From NCBI GenBank assembly GCA_029255685.2, contig CM055312.2, positions 6,658,649-6,722,648 on the forward strand: a stretch of 64,000 bases of DNA. The letters are read 5' to 3'. Both the position numbers and the translations under genes were made by a program. How positions within the stretch are numbered: the stretch's first letter is position 1; every line of letters begins with the position of its first letter. This document shows, piece after piece, positions 42,624 to 52,539 of this stretch. The DNA is from Silene conica. Taxonomy: Eukaryota; Streptophyta; Magnoliopsida; Caryophyllales; Caryophyllaceae. The notes under the pieces were generated by a model. The model did no database searches. It worked only from the letters and a program-made list of their open reading frames with translations, and was not told the DNA's origin.

Positions 42624-45600
42624 ATGGAAAACACTCCTAATATCTTAGCACCTTCTTCTTCTTCTCGTAAGTCAAATGCTAGTAAAGTAGATTATCTTTA
42701 TGAAATAGAATACGTAGATGAAAAAAGTAAGGTTCCTATTACTCAACTTCCTTTAGTAAACCCTTATAGGGCTTTCACAAAACCAAACTCTTCCTTTCCT
42801 AAAGTAATTAAACAAATACTTGGTCCACATAAAAACACAGCCAAAGAAATTATTCTAGCCTCTCAACTAGAACAACATTTTGTCCCTGCTACAGAAGCAG
42901 AACAAATGATTCCTCTCCGTCTTAATGAAGCAATGCTTCGTTCTTGGAGGATGAATGGCTATACTCACCTTCACTATGGAGCAGTACGTCTAGCACTGAC
43001 ACTCCATGGAAGAAAAGGACTTCCTGTTGTGGCAAGAATAGCCCTTCTGGATACAAGGTACAGAGAATATCAGCATGCATGCATTGCAACTATCCAAACA
43101 ACCCTGAATGCAGGTACTGTATTTATTACCTTGTTCCCAAACTTCAACATGGCTTTAGAGGACCCACAGATACTTCAAAATCTCCATATCCAGTTACAAA
43201 TAACTGGAACCCCACAAATAGGAAATACATATGCCGCAACATTACATCATCAAATGGCATATAGGGTCCAAAATCATGCAATGGACCTCAGTATTCCTAG
43301 AGATACAGAAGATGCTTTATTCATCCAGTTAGAATCACAACACAGCCCTTCATGTATCCATATCCCCAGACAAATTCCAAAAAAGGAACTTATCAAACTT
43401 CTTCCAGAATCTTGGGTCACTCACTACGAAAAAATTCATGATATCAACACCCCCCTACAGTCCATAGATTCTAAAATCACAAAACAAAAAGACGGGACCA
43501 TTGAGATATTCTTTAAGAAGGAACCAAATGAAAAATCCTGTCCACCAATTTTCTGTACCGAAATAAATATGATTACTCCTCTCCTCATCCCAATGAAACA
43601 AAACGAGAGTTACCTTAATGTTCCTATCCAATCTTTTAACTCTCTTGGAGATCCAATATACGTGTTCAGAGATGAGACAGGCCATCAGTTTTTTGATGTC
43701 TGTGAATGTGACAATTGTATCATGATGGACTCAGATGAAGAGGATTACCCAAAAAAGAAAAAGAAAAATAAAAAATCCTCCCAACAGATTCTTAAGGAAA
43801 GATATGAGTCGGGAGATCCGACTGTCGATCTTCTAGGGGAACCAACGGGAAAACCTTTTGAGTATTATGTACTATATCCAAGATCAGAAGAGACTACTAA
43901 CCCATCAAAAGAAATCCCTACATGTTTCATGTTTGGTCCATCCTCGTCCCAAAATACAAATTTTCCACCAACGGAATGGGAAGAAGAAAATACCAAACAC
44001 TCTTGGAAAATCAAAAATCCAACCACCAAAAATCCAGATGGTTCGACCAAGCAAATAAGTGCAACGGAAGCAACCTTGAATTGGCAATCAGAAAATGCAC
44101 GAGCTCAAAACAATTTATTGCAACAGCTAGATAAAAAGGTAACAATCATGGATCTTGCTGTAAAAGAGATACATCAAAAAATCTCTTTATTACATCAAGA
44201 ACTCTTGCAGCTTGCAACGACAGTTTCTGGAGTATCACCACTTATTTCCCAAAAAGAATCTGAACTGAAATCACTAAAAGCTCAACTCTCTTCCTTACAA
44301 AATCCACCAACAACACCACCTGAAATGCCTTGTGATATATTTACCCCATATCCAGTCTATACACGTCCTCTTGAAAAACATCCACAACCCCTTCCTATAT
44401 TATCTCCAGAATCAAATCCTTTTGGAGCATCGTCGTTCCTTCCGACAAAAGTTTTAGAAGAGAGACATGTAATAAAAAAGAGGCAATCCACCACAAGTGA
44501 TGGAGAAAAAACATCTACAATAACTCAAACTGAAACTCCAGCCACACAATGCCCAGAAAATGCCTCCCAATTCATGATGGAATACCATAATCCCATCTCC
44601 TCTCTTCTAACCAATCTAGCAAAACCCAAAACAAAGAAGCCTATACCTCAGAGCACAACAAACGAGGTCTTAATGCCCGAATTTATGATGGCTGAACCTG
44701 CTTCAGTTGAAGAAGTAAGTGATACTGAAAACCCAATAGAGCAAGAACAACCTGAAACTCATCCTCCACCCGGATGGAACCCAAAGGGTCAGGATATACC
44801 AGGTCATGGTTTCTCCTTCGACAATATTCCACCCTCAAAGTGGAGGGACAAGATCTATGAAATGCATGCCTGGTGTACCGAACAACTCCTTTACCCTGGA
44901 GCCAGCCTTGCAACAGTAGTAGACAGGTTAGTCTCAAGATTTTATGGTCGCTTGCGCCAATGGTGGATTAGTCTTGGAACTTATCGACAATTGCAAATTC
45001 GACAATCCTCCTCAGTTGACGCCTTCATTGGAAATATTCACAATGAATTTCTGGGTGCTTGGGATCACTACACAACTCAAGCAAGAGAAGAATTCCTGAG
45101 TATGAAATGTTGTTCATTTATGCGAAAAGATCTTGAACGACATTATGAAAGGATGTCCAAGCGGTTTTATGCTCTTGGAGGCATGGATGATGTAAATCTC
45201 AAACAAGCCTATCTAAACTCTCTTCCGGAGCCATTAGGAAATGAAACCGCTAGGCAATTCTCCCTCAAAAACATACCTTTGAGCAATGCTACACTGGGAG
45301 AACTTTACCAAACATCACTTGCAGCTCTTGAAAAACTATGTAACCATCAGAAGTTTTTTAAGCAATTGCAAGAACAAGGAAAGCTTCTCGGAAAAGCATG
45401 TGATCATCCAGAATTATCCATCAAGTGCAAGCCCCAGAAATGTGGATGTACGTCCTCAGAAGGAAGGAAACATAGGATGTACAAAAAGAAGTGGAACAAA
45501 ACCTTTCCCAAATTATCCAAAAATAGGAAATGGAAATTTTTCAGAAAGAAAAAACAAAGAGGATTCAAAAAATCCGATAGATGCTATATCTGCAAGAAAA

Positions 45601-48398
45601 AAGGGCATTACGCAAAAGATTGCCTTGACAAGAAAAAGAGAAATAATCTTGTCGGATACTTAGCACAGATCGAAGATATTGATGATGCTGATATTGAATC
45701 CATTTTCTCCCTTGATGATGAGCCAACAGATGAAACCATTTTGGCAATGGGAATGGAGTTTGGAGAAAGTTCATCTGAAGATTCAGGCTCTGACAGCGAC
45801 GAAGGTATTACTGACCAATTTGTTAGGTTTGATCTTTGTCCCATAGAAATCTGTGAAACAGAACCACAAAATGAGACCATTCCAACCTACCCTCTTCAGC
45901 CCTCTCCAAATGCAAAAATTTACATTTTCCCAAATAAATATGACAAACCCATACCTGTCATTGCATATTTTGATACTGGTGCTGCATCCTCCATAATCAA
46001 ACCAAGCATTCTTCCACCATCACATTGGGAACCATGTTCTGTAGCATTTAAGGCAGCAAATGGTCAAGTTTTTTATATATCTCTCAAAAGTAAATTGGTC
46101 TACATTCAACTGTTTCCGGGTTACACCCTGAAAACTAAAGTATATGGGTCTGATCTTCCTGGAAAAGACTTTATACTTGGTTTTGATATTCTGCATAGTC
46201 TTAAAAGGGTATCATGGCATCCTAAGGGGCTGAAACACAAAAATCACTTATTACCATGGACATCAACCCCTCATTTATACTCTTATGAAGTTCTTCATCC
46301 CATAAGAGATGAGATAGCCAAAACCTCTTGTGCTGATTCCCACTCTGAATTTCTCACAAAATGTTCTTCACCATTATGGCAAAATCCTGAATTCTTTATC
46401 ACTTTGCCATTCAAAAAGAATGAAGATATTAACCCGACAAAAGCAAGCCACATAGGGATGAACCCAGACCATTACACTCTTGCTCTTCAAGAAATTGACC
46501 AACTACAAAAAGAAAACCTCATTGAACCAACAACCTCACCATGGGCTTGTGAGGCGTTTTATGTCAATAAAAGAGCAGAACAGGTACGTGGAAAGTTGAG
46601 GTTAGTCATCAACTATCAACCTCTTAATCATTTCCTCACAGATGACAAATTCCCACTACCAAAAAGAGAAGTCCTTTTCCAAAAACTGCCTCAAGCACAA
46701 ATATTCTCAAAGTTTGACCTTAAAGCAGGATTTTGGCAATTAGGAATTGAACCAGAAGAAAGACCAAAAACCGGTTTCTGTATTCCTGACCGCCATTACC
46801 AATGGAAGGTTATGCCATTCGGATTAAAAACAGCCCCATCTTTATTCCAAAAAGCAATGATAAAGATTTTCAGACCAATTCTCCCAAATGCCCTGGTTTA
46901 CATAGATGATATTCTCTTATTTTCTATGGATGTTGACTCCCATTCCGCCTTATTATCAAAATTCCACGATATTATTCGGCAGTATGGGATCATGCTCTCA
47001 GAGAAAAAGATGGTCATTGGAGAAACAAAAATTGATTTTCTTGGAATGCATATCTCCAAAGGTCAATACCACCTTCAACCTCACATTGCAACCCAGCTTG
47101 AAGAATTCCCAGACGAAAAACTCTCATACAAGCAAATTCAGCAATTTCTTGGGATTGTCAATTACATGGCAGATTTTATTCATGATCTTGCAAAGCACAG
47201 GTCAATCCTATCAGCCCAATTGAAGAAAGATGCTGTCCCATGGAGCCAGAAATGCACAGATACAGTAAGAGAGTTAAAGCGTATCACAAAAACTCTTCCA
47301 GCATTAACAATCCCATCAAAAGGAAGAAGAGTTTTACAAACTGATGCAAGTGACTGCTATTGGGGTGCTGTCCTACTTGAGGAAGATGAGAAAGGCAACA
47401 GGCAGATATGTGGTTATAAGAGTGGAGCTTTCAAAGAAGGAGAGAAACATTACCACTCCACTTACAAGGAGATTCTCGCAGTAAAGAGAGGCATTGAGAA
47501 ATTTGAGTTTCACCTTATCGGCCAGCATTTTCTCATAGAAATGGACATGTCATCATTTCCAAAGATGCTGCAATTCAAACAAAAGACTCTCCCCCAAGCA
47601 CAGCTGTTACGATGGGCTAGTTGGTTTTCTCAGTGGAAGTTTGAGGTCAAACACATTAAAGGGAAAGATAACTTTCTTCCAGACTTCCTATCAAGAACTC
47701 AACGTCAAATTTCACCAATCATTCCTGTGATTTATATGATCACCCTTGCACAACCAGAGGAAGAACAAATGAGGTCTTTGGTAAGTCATATGCCCGCGGA
47801 TCTGCAAGACAAACTTCTCCAAAGAGTTCTGAGAACCAAGGCCATTGAAACACTCCATAAACTCCTTATTCTGTATGTTCATAAATATGGGATAAGCCAA
47901 GGCCCTCTCCTTGGTTTACCTTACCATTCCCCATCTCCATTACCTACTACTATCCACCTAGATCCAAGACATTACAAAAAATTTCCTCCTGTAGCCTACC
48001 TCGTTCTCTGGTATCTTGCTGAACTTTATTCAATTGAAGTCCTCATGGAGAAAGGCCCTCTACTACAATACTTGGCAAAATGTCTCCTAACCAGAAGAAA
48101 GCCACATTACAAATTACTATACAAATGGCTTACACTGTTTCAAGATCCCACGTGGTGGCAAGAAAATATCCGAAGAAAAGAAGGTCATACGATGCTTATC
48201 ACTTTCAAGACTACTACCTTCCAAATTCAAAAGGATGATGGCATTGAAATCAACCGCTGGAATGACGCACAAATTGTGGCAGGATATGGACAGCCGTATA
48301 TAATTAAAGATCGCATTCCAGGTTTAAAGATATACATCAAAGAGAATATATCCAACAGTGAAGAAAGTGACTCAGACAACAACAACACCTCCATGTGA
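42624..48398 (+). CDS. EPRV copy I: full-length polyprotein (1924 aa)
   Basis: Intact, with the same domain order and catalytic motifs as H. Its private change is Leu to Val near residue 45, and it shares the Thr482 variant with E and H. It is the last unit of the direct tandem array. The region after its stop keeps TATA and AATAAA, so a transcript from the promoter at 42012 could run the whole unit and be polyadenylated near 48890. It is the copy with least visible damage together with F, and unlike F it has a promoter. Confidence 0.92.
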   Translation: MENTPNILAPSSSSRKSNASKVDYLYEIEYVDEKSKVPITQLPLVNPYRAFTKPNSSFPKVIKQILGPHKNTAKEIILASQLEQHFVPATEAEQMIPLRLNEAMLRSWRMNGYTHLHYGAVRLALTLHGRKGLPVVARIALLDTRYREYQHACIATIQTTLNAGTVFITLFPNFNMALEDPQILQNLHIQLQITGTPQIGNTYAATLHHQMAYRVQNHAMDLSIPRDTEDALFIQLESQHSPSCIHIPRQIPKKELIKLLPESWVTHYEKIHDINTPLQSIDSKITKQKDGTIEIFFKKEPNEKSCPPIFCTEINMITPLLIPMKQNESYLNVPIQSFNSLGDPIYVFRDETGHQFFDVCECDNCIMMDSDEEDYPKKKKKNKKSSQQILKERYESGDPTVDLLGEPTGKPFEYYVLYPRSEETTNPSKEIPTCFMFGPSSSQNTNFPPTEWEEENTKHSWKIKNPTTKNPDGSTKQISATEATLNWQSENARAQNNLLQQLDKKVTIMDLAVKEIHQKISLLHQELLQLATTVSGVSPLISQKESELKSLKAQLSSLQNPPTTPPEMPCDIFTPYPVYTRPLEKHPQPLPILSPESNPFGASSFLPTKVLEERHVIKKRQSTTSDGEKTSTITQTETPATQCPENASQFMMEYHNPISSLLTNLAKPKTKKPIPQSTTNEVLMPEFMMAEPASVEEVSDTENPIEQEQPETHPPPGWNPKGQDIPGHGFSFDNIPPSKWRDKIYEMHAWCTEQLLYPGASLATVVDRLVSRFYGRLRQWWISLGTYRQLQIRQSSSVDAFIGNIHNEFLGAWDHYTTQAREEFLSMKCCSFMRKDLERHYERMSKRFYALGGMDDVNLKQAYLNSLPEPLGNETARQFSLKNIPLSNATLGELYQTSLAALEKLCNHQKFFKQLQEQGKLLGKACDHPELSIKCKPQKCGCTSSEGRKHRMYKKKWNKTFPKLSKNRKWKFFRKKKQRGFKKSDRCYICKKKGHYAKDCLDKKKRNNLVGYLAQIEDIDDADIESIFSLDDEPTDETILAMGMEFGESSSEDSGSDSDEGITDQFVRFDLCPIEICETEPQNETIPTYPLQPSPNAKIYIFPNKYDKPIPVIAYFDTGAASSIIKPSILPPSHWEPCSVAFKAANGQVFYISLKSKLVYIQLFPGYTLKTKVYGSDLPGKDFILGFDILHSLKRVSWHPKGLKHKNHLLPWTSTPHLYSYEVLHPIRDEIAKTSCADSHSEFLTKCSSPLWQNPEFFITLPFKKNEDINPTKASHIGMNPDHYTLALQEIDQLQKENLIEPTTSPWACEAFYVNKRAEQVRGKLRLVINYQPLNHFLTDDKFPLPKREVLFQKLPQAQIFSKFDLKAGFWQLGIEPEERPKTGFCIPDRHYQWKVMPFGLKTAPSLFQKAMIKIFRPILPNALVYIDDILLFSMDVDSHSALLSKFHDIIRQYGIMLSEKKMVIGETKIDFLGMHISKGQYHLQPHIATQLEEFPDEKLSYKQIQQFLGIVNYMADFIHDLAKHRSILSAQLKKDAVPWSQKCTDTVRELKRITKTLPALTIPSKGRRVLQTDASDCYWGAVLLEEDEKGNRQICGYKSGAFKEGEKHYHSTYKEILAVKRGIEKFEFHLIGQHFLIEMDMSSFPKMLQFKQKTLPQAQLLRWASWFSQWKFEVKHIKGKDNFLPDFLSRTQRQISPIIPVIYMITLAQPEEEQMRSLVSHMPADLQDKLLQRVLRTKAIETLHKLLILYVHKYGISQGPLLGLPYHSPSPLPTTIHLDPRHYKKFPPVAYLVLWYLAELYSIEVLMEKGPLLQYLAKCLLTRRKPHYKLLYKWLTLFQDPTWWQENIRRKEGHTMLITFKTTTFQIQKDDGIEINRWNDAQIVAGYGQPYIIKDRIPGLKIYIKENISNSEESDSDNNNTSM

Positions 48399-48929
48399 TC
48401 ACCGCTCTCTTTTGGAGACAGGGGGAATAAAGGACATTACACTATATGTAAAAGTGAATAAAGGACACTACACCTATGTAAAGACAATAATAATAAAGTA
48501 GAAACTTATGGATAGATATAGATTAAAAAAGGTGTAGTAGAGTGTAGTGTAGTAGTTAGAAGTAGTATGCAAACGTGTAAGTATAAAACTAAGTAGTGTA
48601 CAATAATAGAAATAGGTGTAGCTTGTTTATTAGACCAAACTTAGGCAATACTATAGCTTGCAACGTGTGTGATAGAATCTTAGCATGTATGCTCTTGGAG
48701 CACTATAAATAGAAGAGCTTGGGAATGAACAAACCAAGCTAATTCACACCAAATCATACTTCTTCTATAATCCTCTTTACTCTTGTTCTTAAGTATATTT
48801 TCTCCTACAACAATCTTCAATATTCTTGTTATTGATAAACACCCTTTAATTAGTATAATTTCCATCTTATAATAAATTTGATCCTAATAAACCTCCTTTG
48901 TGGTTGTACTCACTATGTGTCCGTAAACT
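48399..48929 (+). promoter_or_regulatory. EPRV terminal control region, ending exactly before the PBS
   Basis: Post-stop repeats, a TATA box (48704-48711) and an AATAAA (48871-48876). Viral sequence ends at CCGTAAACT (48929), the base before the PBS TGG in other copies. This is exactly one unit length (6692 bp) after the PBS start at 42238. Confidence 0.85.
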
Positions 48930-49075
48930 CACTACAACGATTATGAAAACGCGAGACAGATTTTGGCGACTGAAATCAGTCGTCAATTACCAGTCACAGG
49001 CCTTAGTCGTCAAAAAAATTCGGGCGACGGATTTCAGTCGCCAAATAGCCAAATTTTTGGCGACTGAAGCTGTAT
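48930..49075 (+). mobile_element. CACTA-like terminus with subterminal repeats
   Basis: Starts CACTACAACG and within 145 bp has several copies of GGCGACTGAA, CAGTCGCC and CAGTCGTCAA in both orientations, the layout of a plant CACTA end. The motif (GCGACTGA) differs from that of the left element (GCGACGGA), so this is a different element or family. The partner terminus is not recognised in the window. The virus ends at the base just before it. Confidence 0.6.
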
Positions 49076-49526
49076 GTCTTTGGTTGATATGGATATGAAT
49101 ACTGGATTATTGTTTGAGATAAACTTGTTACGAGTGGAAGAATTCAGAATTGGGTTCAAGTTCGGTCAGTTTGGGTTGGGTTCTTTTTAAATTTCCAAGA
49201 ATTTGGCTTAATTAGTTTGGGTGTGGATCATTTTCAAATCTATTATTATTGCAACGTTAAACATTCAGCTCGATTGATACTGGTTGGTTAATACATGTTA
49301 TGGCTCATAGCAGGTGCTTAGTTTGGGTGTCAGATCAGATACAAATCATGTTATTCGGGTTAAGTCAATTATGCCAGGTTTATATTTAAGGTACTTTATT
49401 TAGTTTGGATCGTGACTAATTTAGTTAGTTATCGTACTAATAAATTTAGGTATTATATTTACATTTGTTGCCAAATTGAGTTAATTGGCTACTTGGCTAG
49501 CTAGCCAACTAGCTAACTTAAAGAAC

Positions 49527-49556
49527 CGTCTCAAATAGACCAGTCTATTTAAGACG
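49527..49556. repeat. Short hairpin (13-bp arms, 4-base loop)
   Basis: The arms CGTCTCAAATAGA and TCTATTTAAGACG are complementary with one mismatch and enclose the loop CCAG. It is probably a piece of a foldback element; no function is assigned. Confidence 0.55.
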
Positions 49557-50629
49557 AATTTGAATTATATTAGCCTTGTTTGGTTTGATCGAGTCAAATT
49601 AATACCACCTCTAGTTCAAGATCATTCTACTTGTTTGAGGTTGAACTCACAAGAAAACATGGAACAATGTACTTATATGGAATGCCCATATTAAGAGATG
49701 GAAATTAAATTGCAATAAAATATGAATGGTGTATGAATGAATGGTCTATGTATCTACTATAACCTACGTATTTGCAATTAATTTTATAAAAGGACCCATG
49801 GATCGTCCATGTGATATGTTTATGGCAATGCATGCATGAAGGGACGTGGAACTAATATTATATAGTTTTATATAGTAATCTCATGTGCATTAAGTCAATA
49901 TTTGACTTATATATACGACGTTATATACAACTAAGTACTACGTAGCATACGAGTGACCCATTTGTTGCTTCTTTATTGCTTGCTTGTAGTCTTCTCCCAT
50001 GGCAATGAACGTTGTTGCATGCTTTGTTTTCGACAAATTAGCCCCTAAATCTCACCATATAATTCGATCATGATTGCGTAAGACGGTCTCGCAGTATGAG
50101 ATAGTACTTTTATTTATAAGATCATTCCTAAGTAGAAGGTCACACTAATCAGGTTACCAACATTTTTATTTTTAATCTCACCCTAATTATTTTAATTCAC
50201 TTTCAACCCATTTTCACCCTATCAAGCAGAAGGTCACGACATAGGACATCAACCCAATTATTTTCCATTTTCCAATTTTTGCGACCATTTACTACATTTT
50301 CTACCCCATCAAATAATGTAATAAGTCACTAATGAGGTTACCAACTGATTCAGGGTCACAAATTAACCTTGAAAATTTCAAGGTCATCAAAATTAATACA
50401 AGATTATCAAAATTAGTGTCTTTATTACGTAATTACCGTGACCCAACAATAAAAGCTAGTGATTTAACCAGTGAAAAAAACGTCTTGCATGGTCTATAAT
50501 TTGAGCTTTCATTTAGCCACTTTAAAAAGTACTACCTAATTACCTATATTTAACCAAGTATGGGAGTATGGTCTTAGTATGAAGAAAACGGCATTGTATC
50601 TCTAAATAGACCAAGATCATTGTAGTCTT

Positions 50630-51052
50630 TAGGGGTGATAATGAGTCGGACCGAGCAGAGCATTAGCTTGGCATTGCTTCACTCGTATCCATGAAATAAA
50701 ATTTGAACTCTGGCTAATCTCAAGCTCCCCCGAGCTTGAATACCATGCTCATGAGTTTTAATTAATCCGAGCTCGAGTATAGTTTGAGCTGAGCTCGAGT
50801 CTATATTTTAATTGCTAAGTCATTTTATGTCTTTTGAAATTTTTATTAACAATCTTTGGAGGTTATATAAAGATATAATCAAGACAAATATTTTTGTAAA
50901 ACAATTAAGAGTAAAATATTATCGTATCACTTAAGTACGAGTCGTTCAAATCTTTTCAAGCTAAACCAATGTTAACTCGGGCTTGACCCATTAAATTATT
51001 GAGCCAAATTCGAGTTATTTTCGAGCTGTATTGTCTCATTAACCTCTTCCTA
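50630..51052. mobile_element. Possible non-autonomous hAT-like element
   Basis: The left end TAGGGGTGATAATGAG resembles hAT terminal repeats, and the right end CTCATTAACCTCTTCCTA is a degenerate inverse of it. The inside is rich in GAGCTCGAG-type words, seen in many dispersed plant repeats. No clear 8-bp target duplication is visible, so the call is tentative. Confidence 0.3.
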
Positions 51053-51321
51053 CTCCTATACATACATCAATCATATAAGAAGATTTGTGATGATTAAAAT
51101 GGATGACTATTTTACAAATATTAGGGTTTGTAAAAATGATTTCGTGTTGAAAGCATGATGGATAAGAAAAGAGAGATAGGCCATCCGTACAATTTATGGA
51201 GTGTAATTATCATCTTTTTCGTAACAAGTGTATCACTAAACATGATAGAAACGAAGACACCGGCATGCCGACAAGCACGTAGTCTTATAACAATATCACT
51301 TATTATGTATTTTTATTAAAT

Positions 51322-51486
51322 CGGTTTTTTTAATGTGTGTTCTTAGGGCACACCTTAATAAATAAAATATGGAGATTTGTAAAATATTTTTATGATAAAT
51401 TTTAGTAAAAACTTAGTTTTACCTTAAATAATAAGAATATTTTATAAATATTTCCATATTTCTTAAAATACACGTTAGAAAAACCG
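51322..51486. mobile_element. MITE, 165 bp, with imperfect ~26-bp terminal inverted repeats
   Basis: The left end CGGTTTTTTTAATGTGTG matches the reverse complement of the right end, CGGTTTTTCTAACGTGTA, and the similarity continues a few bases further. The interior is AT-rich without an ORF. I could not fix a target duplication, so the superfamily is left open. Confidence 0.6.
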
Positions 51487-52079
51487 TTGTTAAATTATAG
51501 TATAATCAAGTCTAGTCAAAATCTCAATTATAGAGCGCACTAACTCACTCATGCACGTGTACAATTGTACAAATACTTCTTACGAACTAAATTCTTCTAG
51601 ACCATGCCATTAAGTCTCCTGATAAACCGTCTTTTGTTAAATTAGTGTTTTTAATAAGAGACATAGTATAAAATATAAAAGAAAATAGAATATTATTTTT
51701 AACATATAAGAGATCTCTCGTTAACATTATTAAGAGACCGTCTTTCTAAAATTTTTGTACTCCAACGCAATATATCTATAATTCAATTTGTGATTATTTA
51801 TTGATGACAAATACAAATGATGATTAAGTATGTATGTGTATAGTCATGTAATCAAAAAAATTGCAAAACACAAGGAGTTTATGCACGTAAAATGACAATT
51901 TAGGTCGTTTATAACGCGACACCCAAAATAAATAACACGGGAGAAAAAATTGTAACTCGATCTCATGTATCGGTGTCATTAGAAGGGAAATAAAGGCCGT
52001 AACAACTAACAGGGCCCCACTGATGATTTTAATTACCACCCTAATTTAAAAATATAATTATGGGTCTACGCCTTAAATC
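51487..52079. other. Intergenic DNA, no gene seen
   Basis: AT-rich sequence with AACCGTCTT / AGACCGTCTT motifs (near 51627 and 51736) that may bound another small foldback element. No coding signal on either strand. Confidence 0.4.
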
Positions 52080-52539
52080 TGTTAGTCGTTGCTTCGAACG
52101 ACTATGCGGGAGAATCGTGCATGCGTGACAAGTGTCTAAATACTTGTGCATGTGTGACTTGTGTGCATTGTGCATGTGTGACAAGTGTCCACACCTTTGC
52201 ATGCATGTGTGACAAGTGTCCACACCTTTGCATAGCTAACAAGTGTCTAACACTTGAACCCCCATCCACTATAAATAGTGGATGTTGTAGTATCATTTTA
52301 TTATCGCAACTTTCATCACAACTTGTGTGATCAGTCTGAAATCTGTCATTACAACTTCCGTTGTAATCTGTCATTACAACTTAAGATCAAGTTGTAATCT
52401 GTAAAATTCCTCACAGTAATAAAACTCTCTCCCTTCTGCCCTGTGGACGTAGCTAACACACCGTTAGTGAACCACGTAAATCTGTGTGTATCGATCTTTA
52501 TTGTTTGTTTTTATCTTTCTCTGTGCTTCCGCTATAACA
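52080..52539 (+). mobile_element. Solo LTR, probably Copia type (460 bp)
   Basis: Bounded by TGTTA...TAACA. It contains a TATA box (52270-52276) inside the near-palindrome CCACTATAAATAGTGG, and ends with a run typical of Copia LTR 3' parts (CTCTCCCTTCTGCCCTGTGG, then a T-rich tail and CTTCCGCTATAACA). A 27-bp direct repeat (GTGTGACAAGTGTCCACACC...) lies upstream of the TATA box, around 52165-52232. No primer site or gag follows and no clean 5-bp duplication is seen, so it is a decayed solo LTR. Confidence 0.6.

Larger units (their letters stand above)
1096..48929. mobile_element. Rearranged cluster of an endogenous pararetrovirus (Caulimoviridae, petuvirus/florendovirus-like), unit 6692 bp
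   Basis: All sequence here derives from one viral genome. The unit length is fixed by two consecutive PBS sites (35546 and 42238). Caulimoviridae is shown by a 30K-type movement domain, a CCHC knuckle, protease, RT and RNase H in a single ORF, no integrase, no TG...CA LTRs, and a tRNA-Met PBS (TGGTATCAGAGC). One polyprotein ORF and no separate transactivator ORF recalls petuviruses and florendoviruses; the genus is not certain. Segments are: minus 1096-8348, plus 8351-13853, patchwork to 14098, minus 14092-16467, patchwork to 16770, plus 16768-21768, minus 21769-28518, plus 28518-48929. Copies differ by only a few substitutions per kb or fewer, so the cluster is young or homogenised. Confidence 0.95.
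49076..51321. other. AT-rich intergenic DNA, no gene seen
   Basis: No ORF with coding character. It contains short AGACGGTCTC / ACCGTCTC motifs (near 49527, 50075), a duplicated phrase CTAATNAGGTTACCAAC (near 50146 and 50330), a perfect 16-bp palindrome TTGGCTAGCTAGCCAA (49493-49508), a hairpin (49527-49556) and a possible hAT-like remnant (50630-51052). The first part may be interior sequence of the CACTA-like element. Confidence 0.5.

Noticed and set aside
1096-48929. Interpretation as a Ty3 LTR retrotransposon array
   Set aside because: There is no integrase and there are no TG...CA LTRs. A movement domain and a single circular-permutation unit with tRNA-Met PBS indicate a caulimovirid.
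52102-52374. His/Thr-rich ORFs (CHTCMQ, THAQCTQ words)
   Set aside because: They translate the short direct repeats upstream of the TATA box in the solo LTR.
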